This document shows, one piece after another, positions 57,674-64,000 of a stretch of 64,000 nt of DNA. Position 1 is the first letter of the stretch. Each line of letters starts with the position of its first letter. Position numbers and translations under genes: made by a program. The stretch is from contig JAHHGR010000011.1 in assembly GCA_019359725.1 (NCBI GenBank), positions 17,564 through 81,563 of the forward strand, written 5' to 3'. The notes below the pieces were generated by a model. The model searched no databases. It saw nothing but the letters and a program-made list of their open reading frames with translations, and was not told where the DNA came from. This DNA comes from Aphanocapsa lilacina HA4352-LM1 (lineage in GTDB: Bacteria > Cyanobacteriota > Cyanobacteriia > Gloeobacterales > Gloeobacteraceae).

Positions 57674-57892
57674 CTAGGGCATCTCCTTGATCACCATCGC
57701 CTCGGTAGCCTTGATCAGCACGCTCACCTCGTCGCCGACTTTGAGCCCCATCTGCTCGGCGCTGCGGCGGGTGATCACCGCTTCGACGACAAATTCGCCC
57801 ACCTGTACGACGACCTGAGCCATGATGTCCCCCAGCACCAACTCGATCACTTTTCCCGGCAACTGGTTGCGCCCGCTAATCCGGATCGCCAT
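57674..57892 (-). CDS. molybdopterin-binding Mop/TOBE protein
   Basis: A 72-residue single-domain protein: MAIRISGRNQLPGKVIELVL, GDIMAQVVVQVGEFVVEAVI, then SAEQMGLKVGDEVSVLIKAT. This is one Mop (TOBE) unit, which oligomerises and binds molybdate. GGAG 8 bases before the ATG at 57892 supports this start. As a free protein it could replace the Mop domain missing from ModC or buffer molybdate in the cytosol. Confidence 0.9.
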   Translation of the reverse strand: MAIRISGRNQLPGKVIELVLGDIMAQVVVQVGEFVVEAVITRRSAEQMGLKVGDEVSVLIKATEAMVIKEMP

Positions 57893-57958
57893 CACCTGCT
57901 CCTGCGCAAGACTTTCTGGCCCATCTTCACCCGATACCGGCCATGGACACAACATTCC

Positions 57959-58597
57959 TCAATCAGGTCCAGGAACAATGGCTCCGGGGTGGATAGGGGC
58001 TCCCCGCCCGTACAAAGGTTCCACCTCGAACCAACCGGGGCGCAGGCCGCCCTCGAAGCGTGCGCGCGCCAGATGCATCAAGGCGGCGATGGGCGGCTCG
58101 GGCACAGCGTCGCCCGCGATTGCCCGGCAACCGGGCGGCAAGATGCCCTGCCAGGCTCCCCAGTGTGCTTCGAGAACCAGTTCTACTTCCCGCAGAGTGA
58201 TCAAGACACTATCGGCGCGCTCGTAAAGGGCGGCGTAGCGGTCGCCGCGGCGGGCATCCAGCCAGACGGCCACCGAACCGTTTCCTGGTTGGGCCGCCGC
58301 CAGGGCTTCGAGCGCATTGACGCCCAGAAGCGGGATAGCGAGAGCCTGGGCAAGGGTGCGCGCCGTCACCACCCCCAGCCGGGTGGCCGTAAAGCTGCCG
58401 GGGCCGATGCAGACAGCGATCCAACCCAGCTCAGTAAAACTGCGGGGGGCCAGAAAATCCCGCAGCCGCACCTGCAACGTCTCGGAGAGGGCGCGTCCCT
58501 CCGCGAACAATTGCGTACGCAAATTTGCCCCGTCCCAGAGGGCGAGGCCCAGGGTGTCGGTGGAAGTGTGCAGGCCCAGCCCGGCGGTGCCGCTCAA
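57959..58597 (-). CDS. tsaB: tRNA threonylcarbamoyladenosine protein TsaB
   Basis: A 212-residue ASKHA-fold protein that dimerises with TsaD to make t6A37 in ANN-decoding tRNAs. Family marks: LGLHTSTDTLGLALWDG, the LGWIAVCIGPGSFTATRLG block and VWLDARRGDRYAALYE. The ATG overlaps the end of the aldolase gene by 4 bp (ATGA), and the Mop gene starts 66 bp downstream, so it sits inside the aldolase-tsaB-mop-modABC run. Confidence 0.92.
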   Translation of the reverse strand: MSGTAGLGLHTSTDTLGLALWDGANLRTQLFAEGRALSETLQVRLRDFLAPRSFTELGWIAVCIGPGSFTATRLGVVTARTLAQALAIPLLGVNALEALAAAQPGNGSVAVWLDARRGDRYAALYERADSVLITLREVELVLEAHWGAWQGILPPGCRAIAGDAVPEPPIAALMHLARARFEGGLRPGWFEVEPLYGRGAPIHPGAIVPGPD

Positions 58598-59373
58598 CTT
58601 TCGAGCAGATCCGGCTGTTCGCGGACGATGCGCTCAAAGAGCGGCTGGAAGCTAAACCAACCCTGGTGGTGGCTGCCCACCTGGCCGCAGGCGAGGCGGG
58701 CCTGGTGCGGCTCGATCAGCGCCGGCTCGCCCGCCGCCTCCGCCAACAGCTGCACCTGACAGGAGCGGTCCATGGCGATGAACCACCAGGCTGCCTCATC
58801 GACGCTGCGGCCGACGGTCAAAAGGCCATGGTTGCGCAGGATGACCGCCTTGTGGGGAGCGAGGGCCGCCGCGATGCGCCGCCCTTCGGCAGGGTCGAGG
58901 ACGAGCCCGGTGTAGTCTTCAAACAGACCGTGGTCCTCGTAGAACGCACAGGCGTCCTGGGTGAGCGGGTCGAGTTTGCGGCCGAGGGTGGACCAGGCTT
59001 TGCCGTATATCGAATGGGAATGGGCCGAGGCTACCACGTCGGGGCGATGGGCGTGGATTTGCGAGTGGATGGCAAAGGCGGCGGTATTGAGCGGGCGGTC
59101 CCCTTCGACCACCGCACCCCCGGCGTCGACCAGCAGCAGGTCGCGCACGCGGATGTGGCCGAAGTACATCCCGAAGGGATTGACCCAGAAGTGATCCGGC
59201 CGCTCGGGGTCGCGGGCGGTGATGTGCCCGGCGATGCCCTCGTCGAAGCCGTAGCGGGCAAACAGCCGAAAAGCCGCCGCCAGATGCTCCTTGAGGTGGC
59301 GACGCTCTTCGGCCGGATGGGTAAAGACCGGCGGTTCGGGAATGGCCGGTTGCAGGCGGGTGATGGTTTCCAT
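58594..59373 (-). CDS. class II aldolase/adducin family protein
   Basis: A 259-residue metal-dependent protein. Zinc-binding residues lie in SQIHAHRPDVVASAHSHSIY and VILRNHGLLTVG; DEGIAGHITARDPE and FWVNPFGMYFGHIR are further family blocks. The N-terminus METITRLQPAIPEP at 59373 is chosen over an upstream in-frame ATG. Substrate unknown; members act on fuculose-, ribulose- or other sugar phosphates, and some are decarboxylases. Confidence 0.88.
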   Translation of the reverse strand: METITRLQPAIPEPPVFTHPAEERRHLKEHLAAAFRLFARYGFDEGIAGHITARDPERPDHFWVNPFGMYFGHIRVRDLLLVDAGGAVVEGDRPLNTAAFAIHSQIHAHRPDVVASAHSHSIYGKAWSTLGRKLDPLTQDACAFYEDHGLFEDYTGLVLDPAEGRRIAAALAPHKAVILRNHGLLTVGRSVDEAAWWFIAMDRSCQVQLLAEAAGEPALIEPHQARLACGQVGSHHQGWFSFQPLFERIVREQPDLLES

Positions 59374-59459
59374 GGTTTTGGGGGCCGGGTGTCGATGCAC
59401 CCTGGCACCTAAAATTGTGGCACGGAGCGCGGCGGTCCCCCGCGACAAATGGTGGCACC

Positions 59460-60278
59460 GTGGAGCTGTGGGAGCTGGATTTTTATCGCTGTCCGCTGGT
59501 GGGAGCCGATGGACAGGTGCGCTGGGAATTGCTCGTCTGCACCGCCGAGGGCCACCCGCTGCGCGCGCAATTTTGTTCGGCAGGCGAAGCGAACGCGGTG
59601 TGGCTTGAAGCGCGACTGGCAGAATTGGCAGCGGGCCGGGGCGGGCCGCCTTTGCAGATACGCGCCTTTCGCACCGCCACTTTCAATCTGGCGGGGCCGG
59701 CCTGCCGCCGGCTGGGCATTCCCCTGCGCCATAGCCGCCGGGCCATCGCCGTGCAGCGCTGGCGCGCCGAACGCGAGGAGTCGCAATACCCGCAGATGCC
59801 GGACTATCGCCTCCTACCCCCCGGCGCACCTCAGCAAGAGGCTGTTCCCGCCCCCATCCCCGACGCCCAGCTTCCGGAGCGCTGGGGATTTAGCGCCCTG
59901 CCCGGCACCGAACTGGGTCAGCTGCGACAATTGCCGATTGCTCACCTCGAAGTGCCCCTCCTCGACGGTATCGACGCACCGGTGCCCGGGGTGTTTTTGT
60001 TTTCCAAGCGCGACCGCGACCTTGCCTCCTGGCTCGCCGCCCGCGAACCGGTGAGCCTGCAGTACACCCGGGCGGAGATCGACGGACTGCTCCTGAAGGC
60101 AGGCCTCGACGAGCGCTGGATCCTCGCCACCTTCGACGACCCCGGCATGCGCGAACGGGGACGCCAGTTCGCCGAGCGGCTCGCCGGAAGCCGCGGACTG
60201 CACTTTCTGGCGGTTCAACCGGCGGAGGGCAGCCCCCAGATCGCGGGCTTCTGGTTACTGCAGACCCCCGGCGGCTGA
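59460..60278 (+). CDS. Tab2/Atab2 family RNA-binding protein
   Basis: A 272-residue protein. Tab2/Atab2 in algae and plants bind AU-rich leader RNA and help photosystem I or II protein translation; the family occurs only in oxygenic phototrophs. Recognised from the start VELWELDFYRCPLVGADG, FRTATFNLAGPACRRLGIPL, SRRAIAVQRWRAEREESQYP, ERWGFSALP and the final IAGFWLLQ. The start is a GTG at 59460. It is divergent from the aldolase gene, and is likely to matter for photosystem biogenesis. Confidence 0.88.
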   Translation: MELWELDFYRCPLVGADGQVRWELLVCTAEGHPLRAQFCSAGEANAVWLEARLAELAAGRGGPPLQIRAFRTATFNLAGPACRRLGIPLRHSRRAIAVQRWRAEREESQYPQMPDYRLLPPGAPQQEAVPAPIPDAQLPERWGFSALPGTELGQLRQLPIAHLEVPLLDGIDAPVPGVFLFSKRDRDLASWLAAREPVSLQYTRAEIDGLLLKAGLDERWILATFDDPGMRERGRQFAERLAGSRGLHFLAVQPAEGSPQIAGFWLLQTPGG

Positions 60279-60412
60279 CCAGCTACCGGCGCAAGCGATC
60301 CCCGTCCACCAAGCTCTTCGTAAAGTTTAATAAACTTCGTGCTGTCATACCGTTGGCGGCCTGTAGTATGGGCGGCATCCCAGTCAGTTGCATCCCGATG
60401 AAGGGATTTGAA

Positions 60413-60757
60413 ATGGACGACAGCAAGCACAAAGTCACGCTCTACCTGCCGCCGCAGTTGCATCGCCAACTCAAGATCAAAGCCGCCGTCGAGGAGCAGC
60501 CGATGTCGGTGCTCGCCGAGCGCGCTTTGCAGTTCATGCTGGCCCATCCGGAGGCGGTCGAGGCGACCCACGGTCGCACCCACCGGGTCTACCAATGTCC
60601 GGAATGTCGCACCGCCGTGGTGCTGCGCTCCGACAACCTTGAAACCCTGCCCCGCACCAAGGCGATTCTGGCCGACGCGCCAATCGCCGAGGCCACAGCA
60701 GGCGTTCCCGAAAGCGGCACTGTTCAGGAGCGCGAAGAGTTGTCCCTGGTGCACTGA
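60413..60757 (+). CDS. ribbon-helix-helix-like small protein upstream of ycf46
   Basis: A 114-residue protein. The N-terminus HKVTLYLPPQLHRQLKIKAA followed by PMSVLAERALQFMLAH has the shape of a CopG-type ribbon-helix-helix domain (about 6-45). A single CxxC (CPEC, 62-65) follows, possibly half of a zinc site completed in a dimer. GAAGGGA precedes the ATG at 60413. Similar genes precede ycf46 in other cyanobacteria, so a regulatory or assembly role with the AAA protein is plausible. Confidence 0.72.
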   Translation: MDDSKHKVTLYLPPQLHRQLKIKAAVEEQPMSVLAERALQFMLAHPEAVEATHGRTHRVYQCPECRTAVVLRSDNLETLPRTKAILADAPIAEATAGVPESGTVQEREELSLVH

Positions 60758-60785
60758 GATCCTCCCGGCCACGCGGTGAATCGCC

Positions 60786-62300
60786 ATGCAAGAGTTAGAA
60801 GTTCTCATCCAGGCTCACTACCCCCTTATCTATCTGCTGACTCCGGAGGAGGAGCGCGCAGAGCAGGCTATCGCCGCCATCTCGCAGCTGAAGCCGCCGC
60901 GCAAGATCTTCTTGTGGACGGTGACCCACGGCATCATCGAGTACGGCCGTCCCCGCACGCTCACCCAGCACAACACGGTATCGCCGGAAGCGGCCATCGA
61001 GTGGGTCACCCGCCAGCGCGAGCCGGGTATCTTTATCTTTAAGGACTTGCATGCGTTTATCGAGTCGGCCTCGGTGACCCGCTGGCTGCGCGATGCAATT
61101 GCAGGCTTCAAAGGGATGAACAAGACGATCGTCCTGATGTCGCCGGTGCAGCGTATTCCGGTCGAACTCGAAAAGGACGTGGTGGTGGTCGAGTTTCCAC
61201 TGCCAACCATGGGCGAACTCGACGAAGTGCTCAACACTCACCTCAAAAACGGCAGCTTCACCCGCACCCGGCGGCTAAGCACCGAGGGGCGCGAGAAACT
61301 GCTCAAGGCCGCCCTCGGGCTCACCAAAGACGAAGCCGACAAGGTCTACCGCAAAGCCGAAGTCGTCTCCGGAAGACTCACCGAAACCGAAGTCGACATC
61401 GTCCTCTCCGAAAAAAAACAAATCATCAAGCGCAACGGCATCCTCGAATACCTCGAATTCGACGACACCATCGATTCGGTCGGCGGACTCGCCGAGCTGA
61501 AGCGCTGGCTCACCCAGCGCTCCGACGCCTTCACCGAGCGCGCCCGCCAGTACGGACTGCCCCAGCCCAAGGGCATGCTCATCCTGGGGGTGCCCGGCTG
61601 CGGCAAATCGCTGATCGCCAAGACCACCTCCCGGCTGTGGGGGTTGCCGCTGCTGCGCCTTGACATCGGCCGGGTCTACGACGGTTCGATGGTGGGCCGC
61701 TCGGAGGCGAACCTGCGCAACGCGTTGCGGGTGGCCGAATCGATTTCACCGGTGATTTTGTTTATCGACGAAGTGGACAAGGCATTTGCCGGTGCGGGGG
61801 GCTCCTCGGACTCCGACGGGGGCACCTCGATGCGGATTTTCGGTTCGTTTCTCACCTGGATGCAGGAGAAGACTTCTCCGGTGTTCGTGATGGCGACGGC
61901 GAACCGGGTGGAGCGCTTGCCGAGCGAGTTTTTGCGCAAGGGCCGCTTCGATGAAATTTTCTTCGTCGATTTGCCCAACTTCGAAGAACGCAAAGAAATC
62001 TTCCGCATCCACCTCAGCAAGCGGCGCGAGGACATTGCCCGCTTCGACATCGATTCGCTTGCGGGAGCCTGCGAAGGCTACTCGGGAGCCGAGATCGAGC
62101 AAGGCATGGTGGCTGCGATGTACGACGCCTTCGCCCAGGATCGCGAATTTACCCAGTTCGACATCCTCGCGGCGCTCAAGTCGACGCTGCCCCTGTCTCG
62201 GACGGCGACCGAGCAGGTGACGGCGCTCAGGGAGTGGGCCAGGCATCGGGCACGCCCGGCCGCGTCCATGGTCGCTGAATACCAGCGCATGGAGTTCTAA
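60786..62300 (+). CDS. ycf46: AAA family ATPase Ycf46
   Basis: A 504-residue protein. The N-terminal domain (1-230) is Ycf46-specific (LEVLIQAHYPLIYLLTPEEE, RKIFLWTVTHGI); the AAA module has GVPGCGKSL (268-276), FIDEVDKA (326-333), sensor 1 ATANRVERLP, Arg-finger RKGRFDE and a C-terminal lid GYSGAEIEQGMVAAMYDAF. Ycf46 is conserved in cyanobacteria and red-lineage plastids and has been linked to inorganic-carbon use and photosynthesis control, but its client is unknown. It follows the RHH-like gene by 28 bp. Confidence 0.95.
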   Translation: MQELEVLIQAHYPLIYLLTPEEERAEQAIAAISQLKPPRKIFLWTVTHGIIEYGRPRTLTQHNTVSPEAAIEWVTRQREPGIFIFKDLHAFIESASVTRWLRDAIAGFKGMNKTIVLMSPVQRIPVELEKDVVVVEFPLPTMGELDEVLNTHLKNGSFTRTRRLSTEGREKLLKAALGLTKDEADKVYRKAEVVSGRLTETEVDIVLSEKKQIIKRNGILEYLEFDDTIDSVGGLAELKRWLTQRSDAFTERARQYGLPQPKGMLILGVPGCGKSLIAKTTSRLWGLPLLRLDIGRVYDGSMVGRSEANLRNALRVAESISPVILFIDEVDKAFAGAGGSSDSDGGTSMRIFGSFLTWMQEKTSPVFVMATANRVERLPSEFLRKGRFDEIFFVDLPNFEERKEIFRIHLSKRREDIARFDIDSLAGACEGYSGAEIEQGMVAAMYDAFAQDREFTQFDILAALKSTLPLSRTATEQVTALREWARHRARPAASMVAEYQRMEF

Positions 62301-62416
62301 ACATGCCCAGTGGTACTGATTCAGGAGGTGGTCGTTCCCCTTGTCGATGAGCAATCCGATTGCTGTCCATCCAGTTCCATTTCAACGCTTACCTTTCATT
62401 CCTTCAGGAGGAAACC

Positions 62417-62794
62417 ATGTCTCACTTCAGCACTCTCCGCACCAAGATCACCGACGCTGAGATCCTCAAGTCTTCGCTGCGCGACCTCGGCATCACCGTC
62501 AAGACCGTCGCCGATGTGCGCGGTTACAACGGCCAGCGCGTGCGCGCCGACATCGTCGCCACCCTCGATGGCGAATATGACCTGGGCTGGTCGCGCAACT
62601 CCGACGGCTCCTTCGATCTGATTGCTGATCTCTGGGGCGTCGCCAAAAAGCACAACCAGACCGAGCTCATCAACTCGATCAACCAGAAGTACGCCGTCAA
62701 CAAGACCCTGGCGGAAGTCAAGCGCACGGGCCACGCTGTGGTCTCCCAGAGCGTTGGCGCCGACGGCTCCTACAGGCTGACGATTGGCCGCTAA
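62417..62794 (+). CDS. ycf35: Ycf35 family (DUF1257) protein
   Basis: A 125-residue protein with AGGAGG 6 bases before the ATG at 62417. MSHFSTLRTKITDAEILKSS, LRDLGITVKTVADVRGY, LDGEYDLGWSRNSDGSFDLI and NQKYAVNKTLAEVKR are diagnostic of Ycf35. The family occurs in cyanobacteria and plastids, role unknown. Being just after ycf46 and before a strong terminator, it likely shares the transcript, and in other phototrophs the two genes are also close. Confidence 0.95.
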   Translation: MSHFSTLRTKITDAEILKSSLRDLGITVKTVADVRGYNGQRVRADIVATLDGEYDLGWSRNSDGSFDLIADLWGVAKKHNQTELINSINQKYAVNKTLAEVKRTGHAVVSQSVGADGSYRLTIGR

Positions 62795-62815
62795 CCCTTC
62801 TTCAATCGCGTTCCC

Positions 62816-62841
62816 AAAGCGGGCCAGTGGCCCGCTTTTTT
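62816..62841 (+). terminator. intrinsic terminator after ycf35
   Basis: AAAGCGGGCC (62816-62825), loop AGT, GGCCCGCTTT (62829-62838) continuing as a T-tract to 62841; 22 bp after the ycf35 stop. Confidence 0.92.
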
Positions 62842-62937
62842 ATGGGCTGTAGTCTCTGGTGGCGCGGTGGGCGCAGTCGGAGTTGGAATCTGGGCCGTTT
62901 ACTCCACCTTTGTTCCCCCCCGATCCCAGAGACCCCG

Positions 62938-63315
62938 ATGCGCCTGCCTGAAGCCCCAGGCCGCGAGATGCTCGACCTGATGGACCGACAACTGGCGGTG
63001 ATCGACGTCGCCACCATGACCGAACAGGCCCTGCTCGACCGCCACGGCGAGAATTGGCAAACCCTGCCGAACTTGACCGACCTGGCGGCGGTGCGCGAAG
63101 AGGGCCGCGACAACTACCCACGGCTGAGCGATTTGCTGCTGACCATCGCCGGTACCTTGCCTGAACACGCCACCGACGCCGTGCGAAAATTGCGGCAAAC
63201 GGCGGTGCTCACCGGGGAACGTATCGAGAGCGCGCTGCTGATTATCGACGAAGTCAAACGCTTTGGAGACTGCCATGAGCGAACACCCGGCAGAGAGTGG
63301 GCCCTGGATGCCTGA
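62938..63315 (+). CDS. protein of unknown function, 125 residues
   Basis: Begins MRLPEAPGREMLDLMDRQLA and is predicted all-helical, with several Leu-rich helices (LSDLLLTIAGTLPEHATDAV, RIESALLIIDEVKRF) but no membrane segment. I recognise no family. The ATG at 62938 is the first Met of the coherent coding block; there is no clear ribosome binding site. Its last 41 bp overlap the next gene in a different frame. It lies right after the ycf35 terminator, so it needs its own promoter. Confidence 0.6.
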   Translation: MRLPEAPGREMLDLMDRQLAVIDVATMTEQALLDRHGENWQTLPNLTDLAAVREEGRDNYPRLSDLLLTIAGTLPEHATDAVRKLRQTAVLTGERIESALLIIDEVKRFGDCHERTPGREWALDA

Positions 63316-63501
63316 CGAAGCGACCCGCCAGGCCCTTGGGGAGCGGTTGCGGGCGGCCGGTGCGGGCCCCTGCGCCAGAGCAGTGCCGAGATCCAGCGGA
63401 TCATCGACGAGCTTGAAAGTCGGCAGGCGGACAGTCCCCTGGGCCGCTTCCACGCCCGCCGCCAGGCAGAAGCGCGGGCGAACCGGGCCGAAACGGTGTG
63501 A
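63275..63501 (+). CDS. short protein needing a -1 frameshift at GGGCCCC
   Basis: From the ATG at 63275, MSEHPAESGPWMPDEATRQA and about ten more residues read well, then the frame turns into a low-quality Pro/Arg/Ser run. In the -1 frame from GGG at 63364 the sequence reads LRQSSAEIQRIIDELESRQA, DSPLGRFHARRQ and so on, typical coding sequence, ending at TGA (63499-63501). The junction is G GGC CCC (63364-63370), formally a slippery heptamer. With the shift the protein is about 75 residues. Either a real programmed shift, a mutation or a sequencing error. Confidence 0.5.
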
Positions 63502-63534
63502 TGGATAAGAGACCGTCTGTTAAGAGAAGTTGAA

Positions 63535-64000
63535 CTAACCAGCTAACCGCCTCAGCATCCATCGAATCATCGCCATATCTACTACTCCTTCGTGGTTCTG
63601 CGGCCACTGCTCGTAATCCTTGCTCAATCGGCGGCAATTGTTCAACCAGGCAAAAGTACCCTCCACTATCCAGCGTTTCCATTGCACCTCGAAACGCGAT
63701 AGCCCTGGTCGGCCAACACCTTTCTCAGCCTCGGCTGCCTGTTCTGTAGTGGCATCAACACCCCGGCCGCACCCACACTGGCATGGATGTTCGCTGCATC
63801 AACACAGACAGATAGCCACAGGCCCAGGCTATCTACCAGGCTGTGGCGCTTTCGGCCTTTAACCTTCTTTGCACCATCGAAACCCGTTTGATGGCCCCTT
63901 TTTGGGCTGTCTTGACCGACTGGCTATCGATGATGCCCAAACTCGGCTCTGCTTCTCGACCCGCTTGGCTGCGGACCTGCCTTCTCAGTTCGTCGTTGAT
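63535..64000 (-). pseudogene. IS5-family transposase, frameshifted and internally deleted, runs off the window
   Basis: On the minus strand the frames read EPSLGIIDSQSVKTAQ, then after AAAAAGGGG (-1 shift) TGFDGAKKVKGRKRHSLVDS, then VLADQGYR, then [20 protein letters not shown] and [10 protein letters not shown], ending RRLAG and a stop at 63535. These are IS5 DDE blocks (DSQ, the DxGY region, the E of the last block), but about 30 residues between GYR and FEV are missing, with several frame changes. Non-functional unless rescued. The N-terminal part lies outside. Confidence 0.85.

Overview
The window (about 62% GC by eye, densely coded on both strands) comes from a cyanobacterium. RNA polymerase beta' is split into rpoC1 and rpoC2, and rpoC2 carries the large cyanobacterial insertion. 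Cyanobacterial or plastid-lineage families are frequent: Ycf46, Ycf35/DUF1257, Tab2/Atab2, UPF0367, OpcA, DUF1824, DUF4330 and the DUF6887/DUF6888 pair. High GC, a thylakoid-less-lineage style gene set and a thioredoxin-reductase-like flavoprotein without an obvious NADPH motif suggest Gloeobacter. That genus call is inference, not something read directly from a marker gene.

Layout. 1-1.4 kb: 3' half of mutS. 1.4-3 kb: a small accessory patch (Uma2 nuclease, a 99-bp inverted-repeat element, a broken DegT aminotransferase, tRNA-Val). 3-6.9 kb: fructosamine kinase, low-Mr phosphatase, CPBP membrane protease, a HAD protein and UPF0367. 7-10.4 kb: zwf-opcA-pgl, the oxidative pentose phosphate operon. 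10.6-11.3 kb: broken ISL3 transposase. 11.6-17.6 kb: PEP-CTERM protein, methyltransferase/SAM hydrolase/DUF1824 cluster, cca and an RRM protein. 17.7-24 kb: pheT, then the division cluster rsmH-ftsL-like-ftsI, then rsmD. 24-29.9 kb: argG, the thioredoxin-reductase-like protein, a dockerin-like secreted protein, and a second accessory patch (DUF6887/6888 pair, lipoprotein, decayed IS256 with a nested 134-bp inverted-repeat element).

29.9-34.2 kb: a minus-strand operon glgC - alpha/beta hydrolase - ATP-grasp - LLM flavin oxidoreductase, the most plausible uncharacterised pathway here. 34.3-42 kb: a small membrane protein, TPR protein, rhomboid, dnaK, a polysaccharide lyase, DUF4330, dnaJ and rsgA. 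42-46 kb: a YedY-like molybdoenzyme, eda, MAPEG, fasciclin, an orphan ABC permease and pyrE. 46-54.6 kb: rpoC1-rpoC2 (no rpoB beside them), argS and a ZIP transporter. 54.7-59.4 kb: an AT-rich membrane protein, then the minus-strand run class II aldolase - tsaB - mop - modA - modB - modC. 59.4-63.5 kb: Tab2, an RHH-like small protein, ycf46, ycf35, and two unknown genes, the second needing a -1 frameshift. 63.5 kb to the end: a broken IS5-type transposase.

Connections: zwf/opcA/pgl and eda point to both the oxidative pentose phosphate and Entner-Doudoroff type lower routes; modABC plus Mop supply molybdate that the YedY-like enzyme would need; DnaK, DnaJ, CPBP and rhomboid cover protein quality control. 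Mobile DNA is limited to decayed remnants, so most of the window is stable chromosomal core.
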